A DNA stretch of 64,000 bases from Rikenellaceae bacterium (GTDB lineage Bacteria > Bacteroidota > Bacteroidia > Bacteroidales > Rikenellaceae): contig SUZH01000001.1 of assembly GCA_015060045.1 (NCBI GenBank), forward strand, positions 248,001 through 312,000. Direction: 5' to 3'. The translations under genes were made by a program, and so were the position numbers. Shown here piece after piece: positions 42,051-51,247 of the stretch; position 1 is the stretch's first letter, and each line of letters begins with the position of its first letter. Below the pieces are notes generated by a model. It searched no databases and had not been told where the DNA came from. It was given only the letters and a program-made list of their open reading frames with translations.

Positions 42051-43631
42051 TTAGTCAATCAGGTAATTACGGCGCTTGACCCGGTAGGCAATGTAGTAGA
42101 GCACACAGAGCAGCATCACGTACTTGGCAATGCGTCCCAGGTAGTCGCCATAGCGGGTGTAGAGGGTCTGCTCACGGTTCAGCGTCACCTCCTCGGTCAA
42201 TACGCCGCGCTCCTCCCAGCCGAGCGTCGAGCTGACGTCGCCACGCGGCGAGATAAAGCCCGAACGGCCCGTGTTGGCCGAGCGTATGACGGCGCGACGA
42301 TGCTCGATGGCACGCAGGCGCGAAATCGAGAAGAGGTGCTCGAAGCCCGGGGTGTTGCCCCACCAACCGTCGTTGGAGAGGATGGCAGTCAACTCGGCAC
42401 CTCGACGCACGTGGTCGCCAAAGAATTGACCATACACACCTTCGTAGCAGATGGCCGGTGCGATGCGTGTCGAGCCATGCTCAAAGGCCGAGCCATGTTT
42501 GCCGATACCGATCTGTCCCACTACGCCACCAAGGTCGATCACCAGGAAATCCATCAGGCGGAAGACCCACGTCGGGGTGTTCTCTACGCCGATGACAAGT
42601 TTGCCTTTGTGGTGGATTTGTACGCGCGAGGTGGTGTCAAGACCGACGGCCGTATTGAAATTGTCGTAACTTCCGCGGCTGCCGCGAATCGGTCGAGCCG
42701 TCTCGCTGGCAAGGCCGGGCTGGTAGTAACGGCGGGTATTGGCACCCGTGAGCAGCATTGCTTCAGGGTGGTTTGTGCGTAGTTCGTTACGCAGTGTCTG
42801 CCACACCTCCGACTCCTGATCGTTGAGCATTTCGGAGAGCGTCGGCTCCCAGTAATAGCCCGGCACGGCGGTCTCAGGCAGGAGGATGAAATCCACGCCT
42901 TCGGGTACTTCGCCCAAGAGATCAAAGATGTTGCGGAGCTGGTACTCCTGCGTATTGGCGAACTTTTCGTAGCAGTCGATGTTGGGCTGGATGGTGCTGA
43001 CGGTGACCTTTTCGGCCGAGGGCTCCTCGTAGCCGAGCCACATGCCGAGCGAAATGCAGATCGGCAAAAGCAGACTCACGGCAGCTGCCACGATCTTGCG
43101 CGTGGTGCGTGTGCGGATTGCCTCGAAAATAAAGAGGTTCGCCACCAATACCCACAACGAGCCGCCCATGACACCCGTCCACTCGTACCACTGCACGGCC
43201 CACACGTCGTGCGAGAATCCGTTGCCGAGTATGAGCCACGGCCACGAGAAGTCGCTATAGGTGTACCAATACTCGGTGGCGATCCAGGCTGCCACGAGGG
43301 TCGTATAGGCCAACGCTTTCGTGGCCTTCTTTACGATCGTGTGGTAGAGCATGAAGGCCAAGAGGTTGTAGAAGGTCGAAAAAAGGGTGGCTGCGATAGG
43401 TCCGATGGGGGTGGCATTCCAGATCCACCAGATAGTGGCGGCATTCCATAAAACAAAGACGATCAGTGCTTTGCGGAACATACTCCACCAGCCGCGGCGC
43501 GAATTTTCGGCGCGATCGCTCATGATGAGGAGTGGCACAAAGGCGATGGGCAGCGTAAGGCCCGATAATCCCAGCCATCCCACCGAAAGCAGGACAACCG
43601 ACAACAGCATAAGGGCCAAATCACGCTTCAT
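42051..43631 (-). CDS. lnt: Apolipoprotein N-acyltransferase
   Basis: FSWPWLILGNGFSHD, DFILLPETAVPGYYWEP, ICYEGVYGQFFGDHVRRGAELTAILSNDGWWGNTPGFEHLF. Confidence 0.94.
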   Translation of the reverse strand: MKRDLALMLLSVVLLSVGWLGLSGLTLPIAFVPLLIMSDRAENSRRGWWSMFRKALIVFVLWNAATIWWIWNATPIGPIAATLFSTFYNLLAFMLYHTIVKKATKALAYTTLVAAWIATEYWYTYSDFSWPWLILGNGFSHDVWAVQWYEWTGVMGGSLWVLVANLFIFEAIRTRTTRKIVAAAVSLLLPICISLGMWLGYEEPSAEKVTVSTIQPNIDCYEKFANTQEYQLRNIFDLLGEVPEGVDFILLPETAVPGYYWEPTLSEMLNDQESEVWQTLRNELRTNHPEAMLLTGANTRRYYQPGLASETARPIRGSRGSYDNFNTAVGLDTTSRVQIHHKGKLVIGVENTPTWVFRLMDFLVIDLGGVVGQIGIGKHGSAFEHGSTRIAPAICYEGVYGQFFGDHVRRGAELTAILSNDGWWGNTPGFEHLFSISRLRAIEHRRAVIRSANTGRSGFISPRGDVSSTLGWEERGVLTEEVTLNREQTLYTRYGDYLGRIAKYVMLLCVLYYIAYRVKRRNYLID

Positions 43632-43788
43632 AAACACAAAAATAGTCAAAGAAATAGAAATAACCGCAATTTTCTTATAAAATTGCGTGGGGCGGGTGGT
43701 TTCCGTAGAAAAGATATGGTGCATTCTCGATTTTTTTGTAAATTAGCACCAATTTGGGTGCGTGTGTGCCCTTCAAACCAACCAAACC

Positions 43789-44844
43789 ATGAAAAAACTC
43801 TGCTCAACCCAGCTCCCCGTCGATGTGGTTTTTCACCCCTCGTGGTGGAACAAACATGTAGGTATCGTCTTTGACGAAGATTTCTTTTACGATCCGCGTC
43901 GTCGTGTGAGCGATGAACAATTGATGGAGAAGACCCTCTACGAGCGTTTCGGCGATTGCGGCTTGGGACTGCACCATGCCGAGGAGCGCCCCGAGATCGG
44001 AGCCGTGCACCTGGCGGCGGGTTATCTCTTGTCGGAGATGTTGGGTTGTGAGATTGAGTATGGTGCCAATACGGCTCCGCAGGTGATTTGTGCCCACCGC
44101 GAGGAGCTGACAATCGACGAAGAGGCCCCCTTCCGTTCGCCTGCCTTCAAACGCCTGCAGAGGCTCATCGAGCAGCTCAAGGCTAAGTATGGCTATGTCA
44201 CGGGTGATATCAATTGGGGCGGTGTGCTCAATTTGGCGCTCGACCTTAAGGGCGAGTCGGTGTTGATGGATATGATGCTCGATCCCGAGGCTACGAAGGC
44301 CTACTTCGCTCAGATCGGCCGCGTCGTGGAGCGTTTCTTTAACTACATCCGTAGCGAAACGGGTACGACCTCGATTTCGGTAAACCGTATTGCCCGCCTC
44401 TTGGATGAGCCGCTCTACCTCCATTCGGAGTGTACCCACACGATGATCTCGGAGTTCGACTATGAGGATCAGTTGCTGCCGATCGACATCGCCTGGAGCG
44501 AAAAGTACCAGCCCTATGGCATCCACTACTGCGGCAAGGATCCCCACCGCCATGCGGCGCAGTTTGCCCAGATCAAAAACCTCTCGTTCCTCGACCTGGG
44601 TTGGGGTGGCGATGTGGCAGCGTTGCGTGAGATGCTGCCCGAGACCTTCTTCTCGCTCAGACTGAATCCCGTGGAGATCGGTGGCTACTCGTCGGAGGAG
44701 TTGCGCGAGATCATCACGACCCGCGTCAAGGCGTCGGGCGACCTCTATAAAACGGGTATCTGCTGCGTCAACATGGACGACACGATTACGGACGCAAGAG
44801 TGAAAGAGATTTATCAAATCGCTGAAGAGTTAAAAACGAAATAG
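43789..44844 (+). CDS. UroD-family methyltransferase-like protein (MtaA/CmuA-like), first of a pair
   Basis: UroD-like fold signatures with GIHYCGKDPH metal-type motif; lacks clear HemE hallmarks. Confidence 0.75.
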   Translation: MKKLCSTQLPVDVVFHPSWWNKHVGIVFDEDFFYDPRRRVSDEQLMEKTLYERFGDCGLGLHHAEERPEIGAVHLAAGYLLSEMLGCEIEYGANTAPQVICAHREELTIDEEAPFRSPAFKRLQRLIEQLKAKYGYVTGDINWGGVLNLALDLKGESVLMDMMLDPEATKAYFAQIGRVVERFFNYIRSETGTTSISVNRIARLLDEPLYLHSECTHTMISEFDYEDQLLPIDIAWSEKYQPYGIHYCGKDPHRHAAQFAQIKNLSFLDLGWGGDVAALREMLPETFFSLRLNPVEIGGYSSEELREIITTRVKASGDLYKTGICCVNMDDTITDARVKEIYQIAEELKTK

Positions 44845-44846
44845 CT

Positions 44847-45980
44847 ATGGCAAAGAAAGATACATTCAATACCTCGTTGGCCGATTCGCAGGCTACGCAC
44901 GTAGAGCCGATCGCGCCCGAAAAATTTGACCGTGTCCGTTATGCGGAGTATGCCGCCAAGCTCGATGAGCGTTGCAAGGCCTTCTGGGAGGCCGATGAGG
45001 GCGTCTTGGTCTATCGTCGCATGCGTGTCAAGGAGGTCTTTGCCGAGGATTGCCGCGATCAGGAGAAGTCGCTTGCCTGGCAGCTCGGTGCGCTCGATGC
45101 CTCGATGCAGTTTGAGGCCGATGTACCCAACTTCCTCGAGCCGTGGTATGGTCTCGGTACGGTGGCGGCTGCCTATGGTTTTGGCTACCGATGGGAGCCG
45201 GGACAGGCACCTGCCGTAGATGGTAAATTCATTACGACAGCCGACCTGGTGGCTGCCCCCTATAAACCCGTAGCCGAGACGGAGGTGGGTCGTCATACGC
45301 TCCAGATGGTGGAGTACTTCCTGGATAAGACGAAGGGTGAGATTCCGATGTCGTATTGTGATGTGCAGTCGCCGCTCAACACCTTGAGTAACATCATCGA
45401 CTCGAACTCTTTCTACCTCGATCTGATGCTCGATCCCGAGTCGATCGAGACGGCCATGACGCGTACGGCCGACCTGTTGATCGACTTCACGGAGGCGCAA
45501 CGTCAGTTGATCGGTAGTGCCCTTGTAAAACCGGGTCACGGCTTCGCTTCGAGCCGTATGTTCGACGGTCTGGGCATGAGTGACGACACGGTAACGATGC
45601 TCTCGGACGACCTCTACTTCCCGCTTTGCGTGCCTGCCATGCAGCGCGTGGGCGATCGCTTTGGCGGTACGGTCTTCCACTCGTGTGGTAATTGGTCGCA
45701 GAAGAAGGAGCAGATTGCCCGCATCGCAGGCCTTCGCATGGCCGATGGTGCCTTCTCGCTTGCTACCGACCCGGGAGCCAACCCCACCGAGGGCTTCGCC
45801 GATGCCTTCGCCGGCACGGGCGCGGTGCTCAACGCCCGCATCGTGGGTGATGTGGAGCTGGTCGAAGAGAAGGTGCGTTCGCTCTGGCGCAAGGGAATGA
45901 AACTGATTGTGGTGACCTACGCCGAGACCCCCGAGGAGCAGGCTGAGATCTACCGCAAGATTCACGAAATCTGCCGCTAA
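44847..45980 (+). CDS. UroD-family methyltransferase-like protein, second of a pair
   Basis: CDVQSPLNTLSNIIDSNSFYLDLMLDPESIETAM, TVFHSCGNWS. Confidence 0.8.
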   Translation: MAKKDTFNTSLADSQATHVEPIAPEKFDRVRYAEYAAKLDERCKAFWEADEGVLVYRRMRVKEVFAEDCRDQEKSLAWQLGALDASMQFEADVPNFLEPWYGLGTVAAAYGFGYRWEPGQAPAVDGKFITTADLVAAPYKPVAETEVGRHTLQMVEYFLDKTKGEIPMSYCDVQSPLNTLSNIIDSNSFYLDLMLDPESIETAMTRTADLLIDFTEAQRQLIGSALVKPGHGFASSRMFDGLGMSDDTVTMLSDDLYFPLCVPAMQRVGDRFGGTVFHSCGNWSQKKEQIARIAGLRMADGAFSLATDPGANPTEGFADAFAGTGAVLNARIVGDVELVEEKVRSLWRKGMKLIVVTYAETPEEQAEIYRKIHEICR

Positions 45981-45986
45981 ACGAGG

Positions 45987-46478
45987 ATGGCTGCAAAGAT
46001 CGAAAAGACCAACGCCGCGCGCTTGTTGGATCGCGCCAAGATCGGTTACGAACTCGTCCCCTATCGGGTCGATGAGAACGATCTGGCCGCTACGCACGTC
46101 GCCGAGGAGCTGGGCGAGGATATCGAGCAGGTCTTTAAGACGCTGGTTCTGAAGGGGGATCGCAACGGTCACTTTGTCTGCGTCATCCCGGGCGATCGGG
46201 AGGTCGATCTGAAGAAGGCGGCGCGACTCTCGGGCAATAAGAGTGCCCAGCTGATTCCGATGAAGGAGCTGCTGCCCACGACGGGTTACATCCGTGGCGG
46301 ATGCACCCCGATCGGGATGAAAAAACGCTTCCCGACCTTCATCCATGAAACGTGCGAAGGGTTCGAGTTTATCTTTATTTCGGCCGGAGTACGCGGTTTG
46401 CAACTGAAACTTTCGCCGCAGGATCTGGTTCGTTATACCGAGGCAACAGTGGCCGATCTGATCTGTGAGAACGAATAA
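45987..46478 (+). CDS. ybaK: YbaK/EbsC-type Cys-tRNA(Pro) deacylase
   Basis: TNAARLLDRAKIGYELVPY, VFKTLVLKGDRNGHFVCVIPGDREVDLKKAA, GYIRGGCTPIGMKKRFPTF. Confidence 0.92.
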   Translation: MAAKIEKTNAARLLDRAKIGYELVPYRVDENDLAATHVAEELGEDIEQVFKTLVLKGDRNGHFVCVIPGDREVDLKKAARLSGNKSAQLIPMKELLPTTGYIRGGCTPIGMKKRFPTFIHETCEGFEFIFISAGVRGLQLKLSPQDLVRYTEATVADLICENE

Positions 46479-46496
46479 AAACTAAATAACTAACCT

Positions 46497-47801
46497 ATGA
46501 ACAAGATCAAAGAATCTATTTTGAAACACAACGGCGTGAATTATCTGCTGCCGTTTATCCTCATCACCTCGTGCTTCGCGCTGTGGGGCTTTGCCAACGA
46601 CATCACGAACCCGATGGTGAAGGCCTTCTCGAAGATCTTCCGCATGAGCGTGACGGATGGTGCACTGGTGCAGGTGGCCTTCTATGGCGGTTACTTTGCC
46701 ATGGCCTTCCCGGCTGCCATGTTCATCCGTCGTTTCTCCTACAAGGCTGGTATTTTGATGGGTCTGGGCCTCTACGCCGTGGGTGCCTTCCTCTTCTTCC
46801 CTGCGAAGATGACGGGCAGCTACTACCCCTTCCTGTTGGCTTATTTCATCCTCACGTGCGGCCTTTCGTTCCTCGAGACGAGTGCGAATCCCTACATCCT
46901 TTCGATGGGCTCGGAGGCTACCGCCACGCGCCGTCTGAACCTGGCACAGGCCTTCAACCCGATGGGTTCGCTCTTGGGTATGTATGTGGCAATGAACTTC
47001 ATCCAGGCCAAGCTCAATCCGCTCGATACGGCGGGTCGTGCTACGCTCGGCGAGGCAGAGTTTGAGGCGATGAAGCAGGCCGACCTGCAGGTGCTGATTA
47101 CCCCCTACCTGATCATCGGTGCTGTGATTACGGCGATGTTCCTTGTGATTTGGCTCGCCCGCATGCCGAAGGTGCAGGAGTCGTCGAAGCAGGATGGTTT
47201 GCTCCCGACCCTGAAGCGAATTTTTTCGCAGAAGCGCTATCGCAACGGTGTGATTGCCCAGTTTGCTTACGTGGGTGCGCAGATCATGTGCTGGACCTTC
47301 ATCATTCAGTACGGCACGCGCGTCTTTATGGCCGAGGGCATGGCTGAGAAGGCTGCCGAGGTACTTTCGCAACAGTATAACATCATTGCCATGGTGATCT
47401 TCTGCTCGTCGCGCTTTATCTGCACCTACCTTTTGAAGTACATCAACCCGGGTCGTCTGTTGTTCTTACTGGCCATTGCCGCCACGGTTGCTACGGCAGG
47501 TGTCATCGCGATTGACGGTCGCGTGGGTCTTTACTGCCTGGTGGCTGTTTCGGCCTGCATGTCGCTCATGTTCCCCACCATCTACGGTATCGCCCTCGAG
47601 GGTATGGGCGAGGATGCCAAGTTTGGTGCTGCGGGTCTGATTATGGCCATCTTAGGTGGCTCGGTACTGCCTCCCGTGCAGGCGATGATCATCGATCAGG
47701 GTACGCTGATGGGCTGGCCCGCCGTGAACCTCTCGTTCATCCTGCCGCTCATCTGCTTCCTCGTTGTAATGTTCTACGGCTGGAGCACGGCGAAAGAGTA
47801 G
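46497..47801 (+). CDS. fucP: MFS sugar transporter, FucP-like L-fucose:H+ symporter
   Basis: ITSCFALWGFANDITNPMVKAFSKIF, GYFAMAFPAAMFIRRFSYKAGILMGLGLYAVGAFLFFPA, SFLETSANPYILSMG. Confidence 0.87.
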   Translation: MNKIKESILKHNGVNYLLPFILITSCFALWGFANDITNPMVKAFSKIFRMSVTDGALVQVAFYGGYFAMAFPAAMFIRRFSYKAGILMGLGLYAVGAFLFFPAKMTGSYYPFLLAYFILTCGLSFLETSANPYILSMGSEATATRRLNLAQAFNPMGSLLGMYVAMNFIQAKLNPLDTAGRATLGEAEFEAMKQADLQVLITPYLIIGAVITAMFLVIWLARMPKVQESSKQDGLLPTLKRIFSQKRYRNGVIAQFAYVGAQIMCWTFIIQYGTRVFMAEGMAEKAAEVLSQQYNIIAMVIFCSSRFICTYLLKYINPGRLLFLLAIAATVATAGVIAIDGRVGLYCLVAVSACMSLMFPTIYGIALEGMGEDAKFGAAGLIMAILGGSVLPPVQAMIIDQGTLMGWPAVNLSFILPLICFLVVMFYGWSTAKE

Positions 47802-47818
47802 AGGTAAGCAGATCCAAC

Positions 47819-47852
47819 AAAAAACCGCAACACGTTATGTTGCGGTTTTTTT
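47819..47852. terminator. Bidirectional intrinsic terminator
   Basis: AAAAAACCGCAACACGTTATGTTGCGGTTTTTTTA. Confidence 0.8.
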
Positions 47853-47859
47853 ATTGGAT

Positions 47860-48462
47860 TTACTCATGCGTTTGCAACGAATCAGGCAAGGCAATTCCTG
47901 GATCTTGATTCTTGTATAAGATTCCTAACGAAGCAAAGTCGAATCGATGATAGGTGCGCCAGAATTGCAGTCGAGCCATATCCTCAGTAATCGAGTAGGT
48001 GACGTATTTTTTTAGATTTTGTTCAAATAGGGCATACTTATCTGGTGAAATGGCTTCGGTGCGTGGTGAAACATTGATAGTGAAATCGACCTCCATGATT
48101 TTTCCGCAAGGATCAATCACGAATAGCACATCCATCCAATCTTTTCCGCTTTCTAAAATATGGTATTCGCTTTCAGTAAAGGTTTCACGAATGGCTCGAT
48201 ATACTGAGCCTGTGTTAAGTTCTCCCAATTTTAGGCTCAAGTAGTCGTTTTCTTCCACAACGGTACCATCAGTCCACACAATTAATTCATTATCTAACAC
48301 ATTGGCAATGTTGTTAAGATATAGTCGTTTGTCAAGTACGCGCGTTACCTCATAGGTAATCTCTTTTGCCACGGCATCGATGCGGTGGGTATAGGGGTAT
48401 TGCGCCACGGCATTTGTCGTAGCACAAACCCAAAGAGCAAGGAGTATCGACAGCCGTTTCAT
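47860..48462 (-). CDS. Secreted small protein of unknown function, paralog of next gene
   Basis: Signal peptide; shares ISPDKYALFEQNLKKY...TITED-type core and DPGIALPDSLQ tail with 48474..49079. Confidence 0.75.
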   Translation of the reverse strand: MKRLSILLALWVCATTNAVAQYPYTHRIDAVAKEITYEVTRVLDKRLYLNNIANVLDNELIVWTDGTVVEENDYLSLKLGELNTGSVYRAIRETFTESEYHILESGKDWMDVLFVIDPCGKIMEVDFTINVSPRTEAISPDKYALFEQNLKKYVTYSITEDMARLQFWRTYHRFDFASLGILYKNQDPGIALPDSLQTHE

Positions 48463-48473
48463 GGGTAGAGATG

Positions 48474-49079
48474 TTATTGAATAATCTGCACCGAATCGGG
48501 TAGCATTTCTGCATCAGGATTCTTGTCAATCAACATTTTTGGGGCAAGGGCATCAAAAGGCACTCGTAGTGTTTCGTGCATAAATTGCAGATTTTTTTCA
48601 TCTTCGGTAATAGTTGTCCACCGCAGGTGTTGTTTTAGATTCTTTTCAAATAATGCAAATTTTTCAGGAGGAATGTTTAATACGGAGGGATTCCTATAAT
48701 GATATACATGGAACACAACCTCCAAAAGTTTTCCTTGATTGCTTTTAGTTAGATAGAGCCGTATGAGAGTCCTCTTCTCCTTCAAATCGTATAATTCTTC
48801 CGGGGTAAAAGTTTCGGTACATGCTTTTTTGAAGGATAGCATGTCCATTTCTCCTCCAACATATTCGAATGGGGATACCGGTTGCCCGTTCAGATCCTTA
48901 AGGTCTTGATCGTAAAGTTTGTTTTCTATATTAATCAGTTTGAAATAGAAGTCATGCCAAACAGAAACCTCATAAGTGATGCTATCAGTGGTAATGTAAG
49001 TCCCATCTGTATATATGGTTTGAGCAAATGACAGAAAACAGCATATACTAAAACAAGAGGTCAAACTAATCTTTTTCAT
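48474..49079 (-). CDS. Secreted small protein of unknown function, paralog of previous gene
   Basis: Signal peptide; IPPEKFALFEKNLKQHLRWTTITEDEKNLQF...DAEMLPDSVQ; ATG overlaps the upstream stop as ATGA. Confidence 0.75.
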   Translation of the reverse strand: MKKISLTSCFSICCFLSFAQTIYTDGTYITTDSITYEVSVWHDFYFKLINIENKLYDQDLKDLNGQPVSPFEYVGGEMDMLSFKKACTETFTPEELYDLKEKRTLIRLYLTKSNQGKLLEVVFHVYHYRNPSVLNIPPEKFALFEKNLKQHLRWTTITEDEKNLQFMHETLRVPFDALAPKMLIDKNPDAEMLPDSVQIIQ

Positions 49080-50590
49080 AGTGTAGGACAATTCGTTAGA
49101 AGTTCTTTTAAATTTTCAAGTGATATTAATGACGTATTTCCGAGGTAAGGATATTCATCCTCAGAATACCACTTTCGCAAATTGTTAATAGATTCTTGAT
49201 AGTAAATGTTATATAAATCGTATGATTGATTTAAATGAAATAGTGATAAAGCATCTGCCAAACCTAGAATTCCGCTTGATGCATCTCCCAGTTGTGCAAT
49301 GGCTTGACTTCTTGTTAAATGCCTTCCGCTTCGTTCAAGATACAACACCCATCCGACTTTTGCTTCAATCTCTTTTTCTATACATTTAGTTGTATATCCT
49401 TGTTGATATTGATATCTATGAATTAATTCTTCCAACAAAATATAGTCGCGATAACCTCCGGTTTGGTCGGCTTCTAAATGAATGATATTATCTTTAAAAT
49501 CGTATTTATTATAGTTGAGAGGTTCGCTATATGGATGGATTTTAATCGTCACCCCATCCAGTGCATCAAGCAGGGTTTTTCCCATGCAGTCTTGGCTGAT
49601 CGAATCGAGCAGGGGTTCAATCAGTTCTTTGGTCTCTTCGTCTTCGTATTTGATGTTTTCGTTGTGCTCGCTGGAGCTATCCTCGCTATCGCCGGAGGTT
49701 GAGGACGAAGAACCATTGCCTCCACCTCCGCCACTATTCGTGGAGCCTGTATCACCACCGCCTCCGATATCCGGATTTGGTAAATCGTGCATGTGCGCAT
49801 TTTGAAGATCGAGTTTGGTTTGCAGATGTTCAAGATAATCTTGCCAATCGGGAAGAATAATAACATCTTTGATAGTACCGCCATTTAATGGATTTTCATC
49901 ATCTTGATTTGTCTCGGTCGCTCTTGTTCCCACTTGAGTGCACCGAGCTACGGTTAAATCGCCCAACAGATCGTACAGCCGCTCGATGTTCTCCTCCAAC
50001 GAGTGAGCTTTGTCGAAAATGAAAGCATCACAAAGCCATTCTCCTTCGTAATAGTAGGCTACGCACATCGGCCAACCATTGAGGTCGGTGTAGAGCGAAA
50101 CACCCGAAAAATCGGTTTTAGGGCGGCTGTTGAGCAGTGCATCATAGTCGTAGTCGGGGTAAGCGCTGATCATTGAGCGCGCGGGCATCAGATGGCGGAT
50201 GTAGCACCCTTCGAGTAGGGTGGGATGCTCTTTGACAACCACCAATTTGCTGTAAATCGGGACTAACTCCACGCTGTCGGCCTCGGGTTGCAGGTAGCGG
50301 TAGTAGCGGTACTGCATATCAATCGGGACATCGACACTCGAAAGGAGCGAATCGAGCGATACCTCGGCTCGTTCCCAATCGAGCGAATAATCCCCCGGCG
50401 TTAAAGGCCCCGGCTCTGCAATGGTACGGGTTGTGCAACTCGCACCATCGTAATAGGCGCGCGCTTTGGCCACCGAATAGAGAGGCTCTTGGGATTTACG
50501 TGGCGCAACATCGGGCTCTTTGGAACACATCCAAAGGCCTAATGTAACCCCGACAAGCACCCCGAAACGGAGCAGAAATCGGTTCATCAT
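49076..50590 (-). CDS. Modular lipoprotein with Gly/Ser linker and degenerate zincin-like C-terminal domain
   Basis: Lipobox-like VTLGLWMCSK; GGGGDTGSTNSGGGGGNGSSSSTSGDSEDSSSE linker; C-terminal YILLEELIHRYQYQQ...EKEIEAKVGWVLYLERSG. Confidence 0.75.
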   Translation of the reverse strand: MMNRFLLRFGVLVGVTLGLWMCSKEPDVAPRKSQEPLYSVAKARAYYDGASCTTRTIAEPGPLTPGDYSLDWERAEVSLDSLLSSVDVPIDMQYRYYRYLQPEADSVELVPIYSKLVVVKEHPTLLEGCYIRHLMPARSMISAYPDYDYDALLNSRPKTDFSGVSLYTDLNGWPMCVAYYYEGEWLCDAFIFDKAHSLEENIERLYDLLGDLTVARCTQVGTRATETNQDDENPLNGGTIKDVIILPDWQDYLEHLQTKLDLQNAHMHDLPNPDIGGGGDTGSTNSGGGGGNGSSSSTSGDSEDSSSEHNENIKYEDEETKELIEPLLDSISQDCMGKTLLDALDGVTIKIHPYSEPLNYNKYDFKDNIIHLEADQTGGYRDYILLEELIHRYQYQQGYTTKCIEKEIEAKVGWVLYLERSGRHLTRSQAIAQLGDASSGILGLADALSLFHLNQSYDLYNIYYQESINNLRKWYSEDEYPYLGNTSLISLENLKELLTNCPTL

Positions 50591-50642
50591 GTTAGATAAG
50601 CGTTAGTAAAGGTAATGCAAGATAGCAAAAAAGAGCGATATT

Positions 50643-50682
50643 CCAAAAAAAATAGTGAGAACCAATTCCTTGATTCTCACTA
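50643..50682 (-). terminator. Intrinsic terminator downstream of kdsC-like gene
   Basis: Minus strand: TTAGTGAGAATCAAGGAATTGGTTCTCACTATTTTTTTT. Confidence 0.75.
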
Positions 50683-50701
50683 ATAGTAATAAATTTGACC
50701 T

Positions 50702-51247
50702 CTACCGTGATGCCACGAGCGACGAGGGGGTCACGCCCTCCGAGCTCTTGGCCCAATCGCCACGGGCACGCAGTACCTGCTCCACGATATCGCGCACGGC
50801 ACCACGGCCACCCTCGAACTCCGAGACGTAGCGCGAGCACTCGATTACCTCTGCTGCCGAGTCGGCCGGGCAGACCGGCATACCCACCTCGCGCATGCAC
50901 TCCAGGTCGGGAATATCGTCGCCCATGTAGAGGACATTTTCGGGGTTCAGGTTGTACTTTTTCATGTACTCGCGCAGGGTCGAAATCTTATCCATGCAGT
51001 CGATGTAGAAATCCTGCATGCCGAGCATGCGGAGGCGGCGCTCCAGAATCTTACCATAACCGCCCGTAATGACGCAAACGCGGTAGCCGTGACGAATCGC
51101 ATAGGCCAGCGCATAACCATCCTTGCAGTTGTAGCAACGGATAAAATCCCCCTCGGCGGTGGGGATGATGCGACCATCGGTCATCACGCCATCCACATCG
51201 AAGATCATCGCTTCGACGCGGGCTATATCTTCTTTGAAGTTTCCCAT
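50702..51247 (-). CDS. kdsC: KdsC-like HAD phosphatase (KDO-8-phosphate phosphatase)
   Basis: MIFDVDGVMTDGRI, VCVITGGYGKILERRLRMLGM, YMGDDIPDLECMREVGMPVCPADSAAEV. Confidence 0.88.
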   Translation of the reverse strand: MGNFKEDIARVEAMIFDVDGVMTDGRIIPTAEGDFIRCYNCKDGYALAYAIRHGYRVCVITGGYGKILERRLRMLGMQDFYIDCMDKISTLREYMKKYNLNPENVLYMGDDIPDLECMREVGMPVCPADSAAEVIECSRYVSEFEGGRGAVRDIVEQVLRARGDWAKSSEGVTPSSLVASR

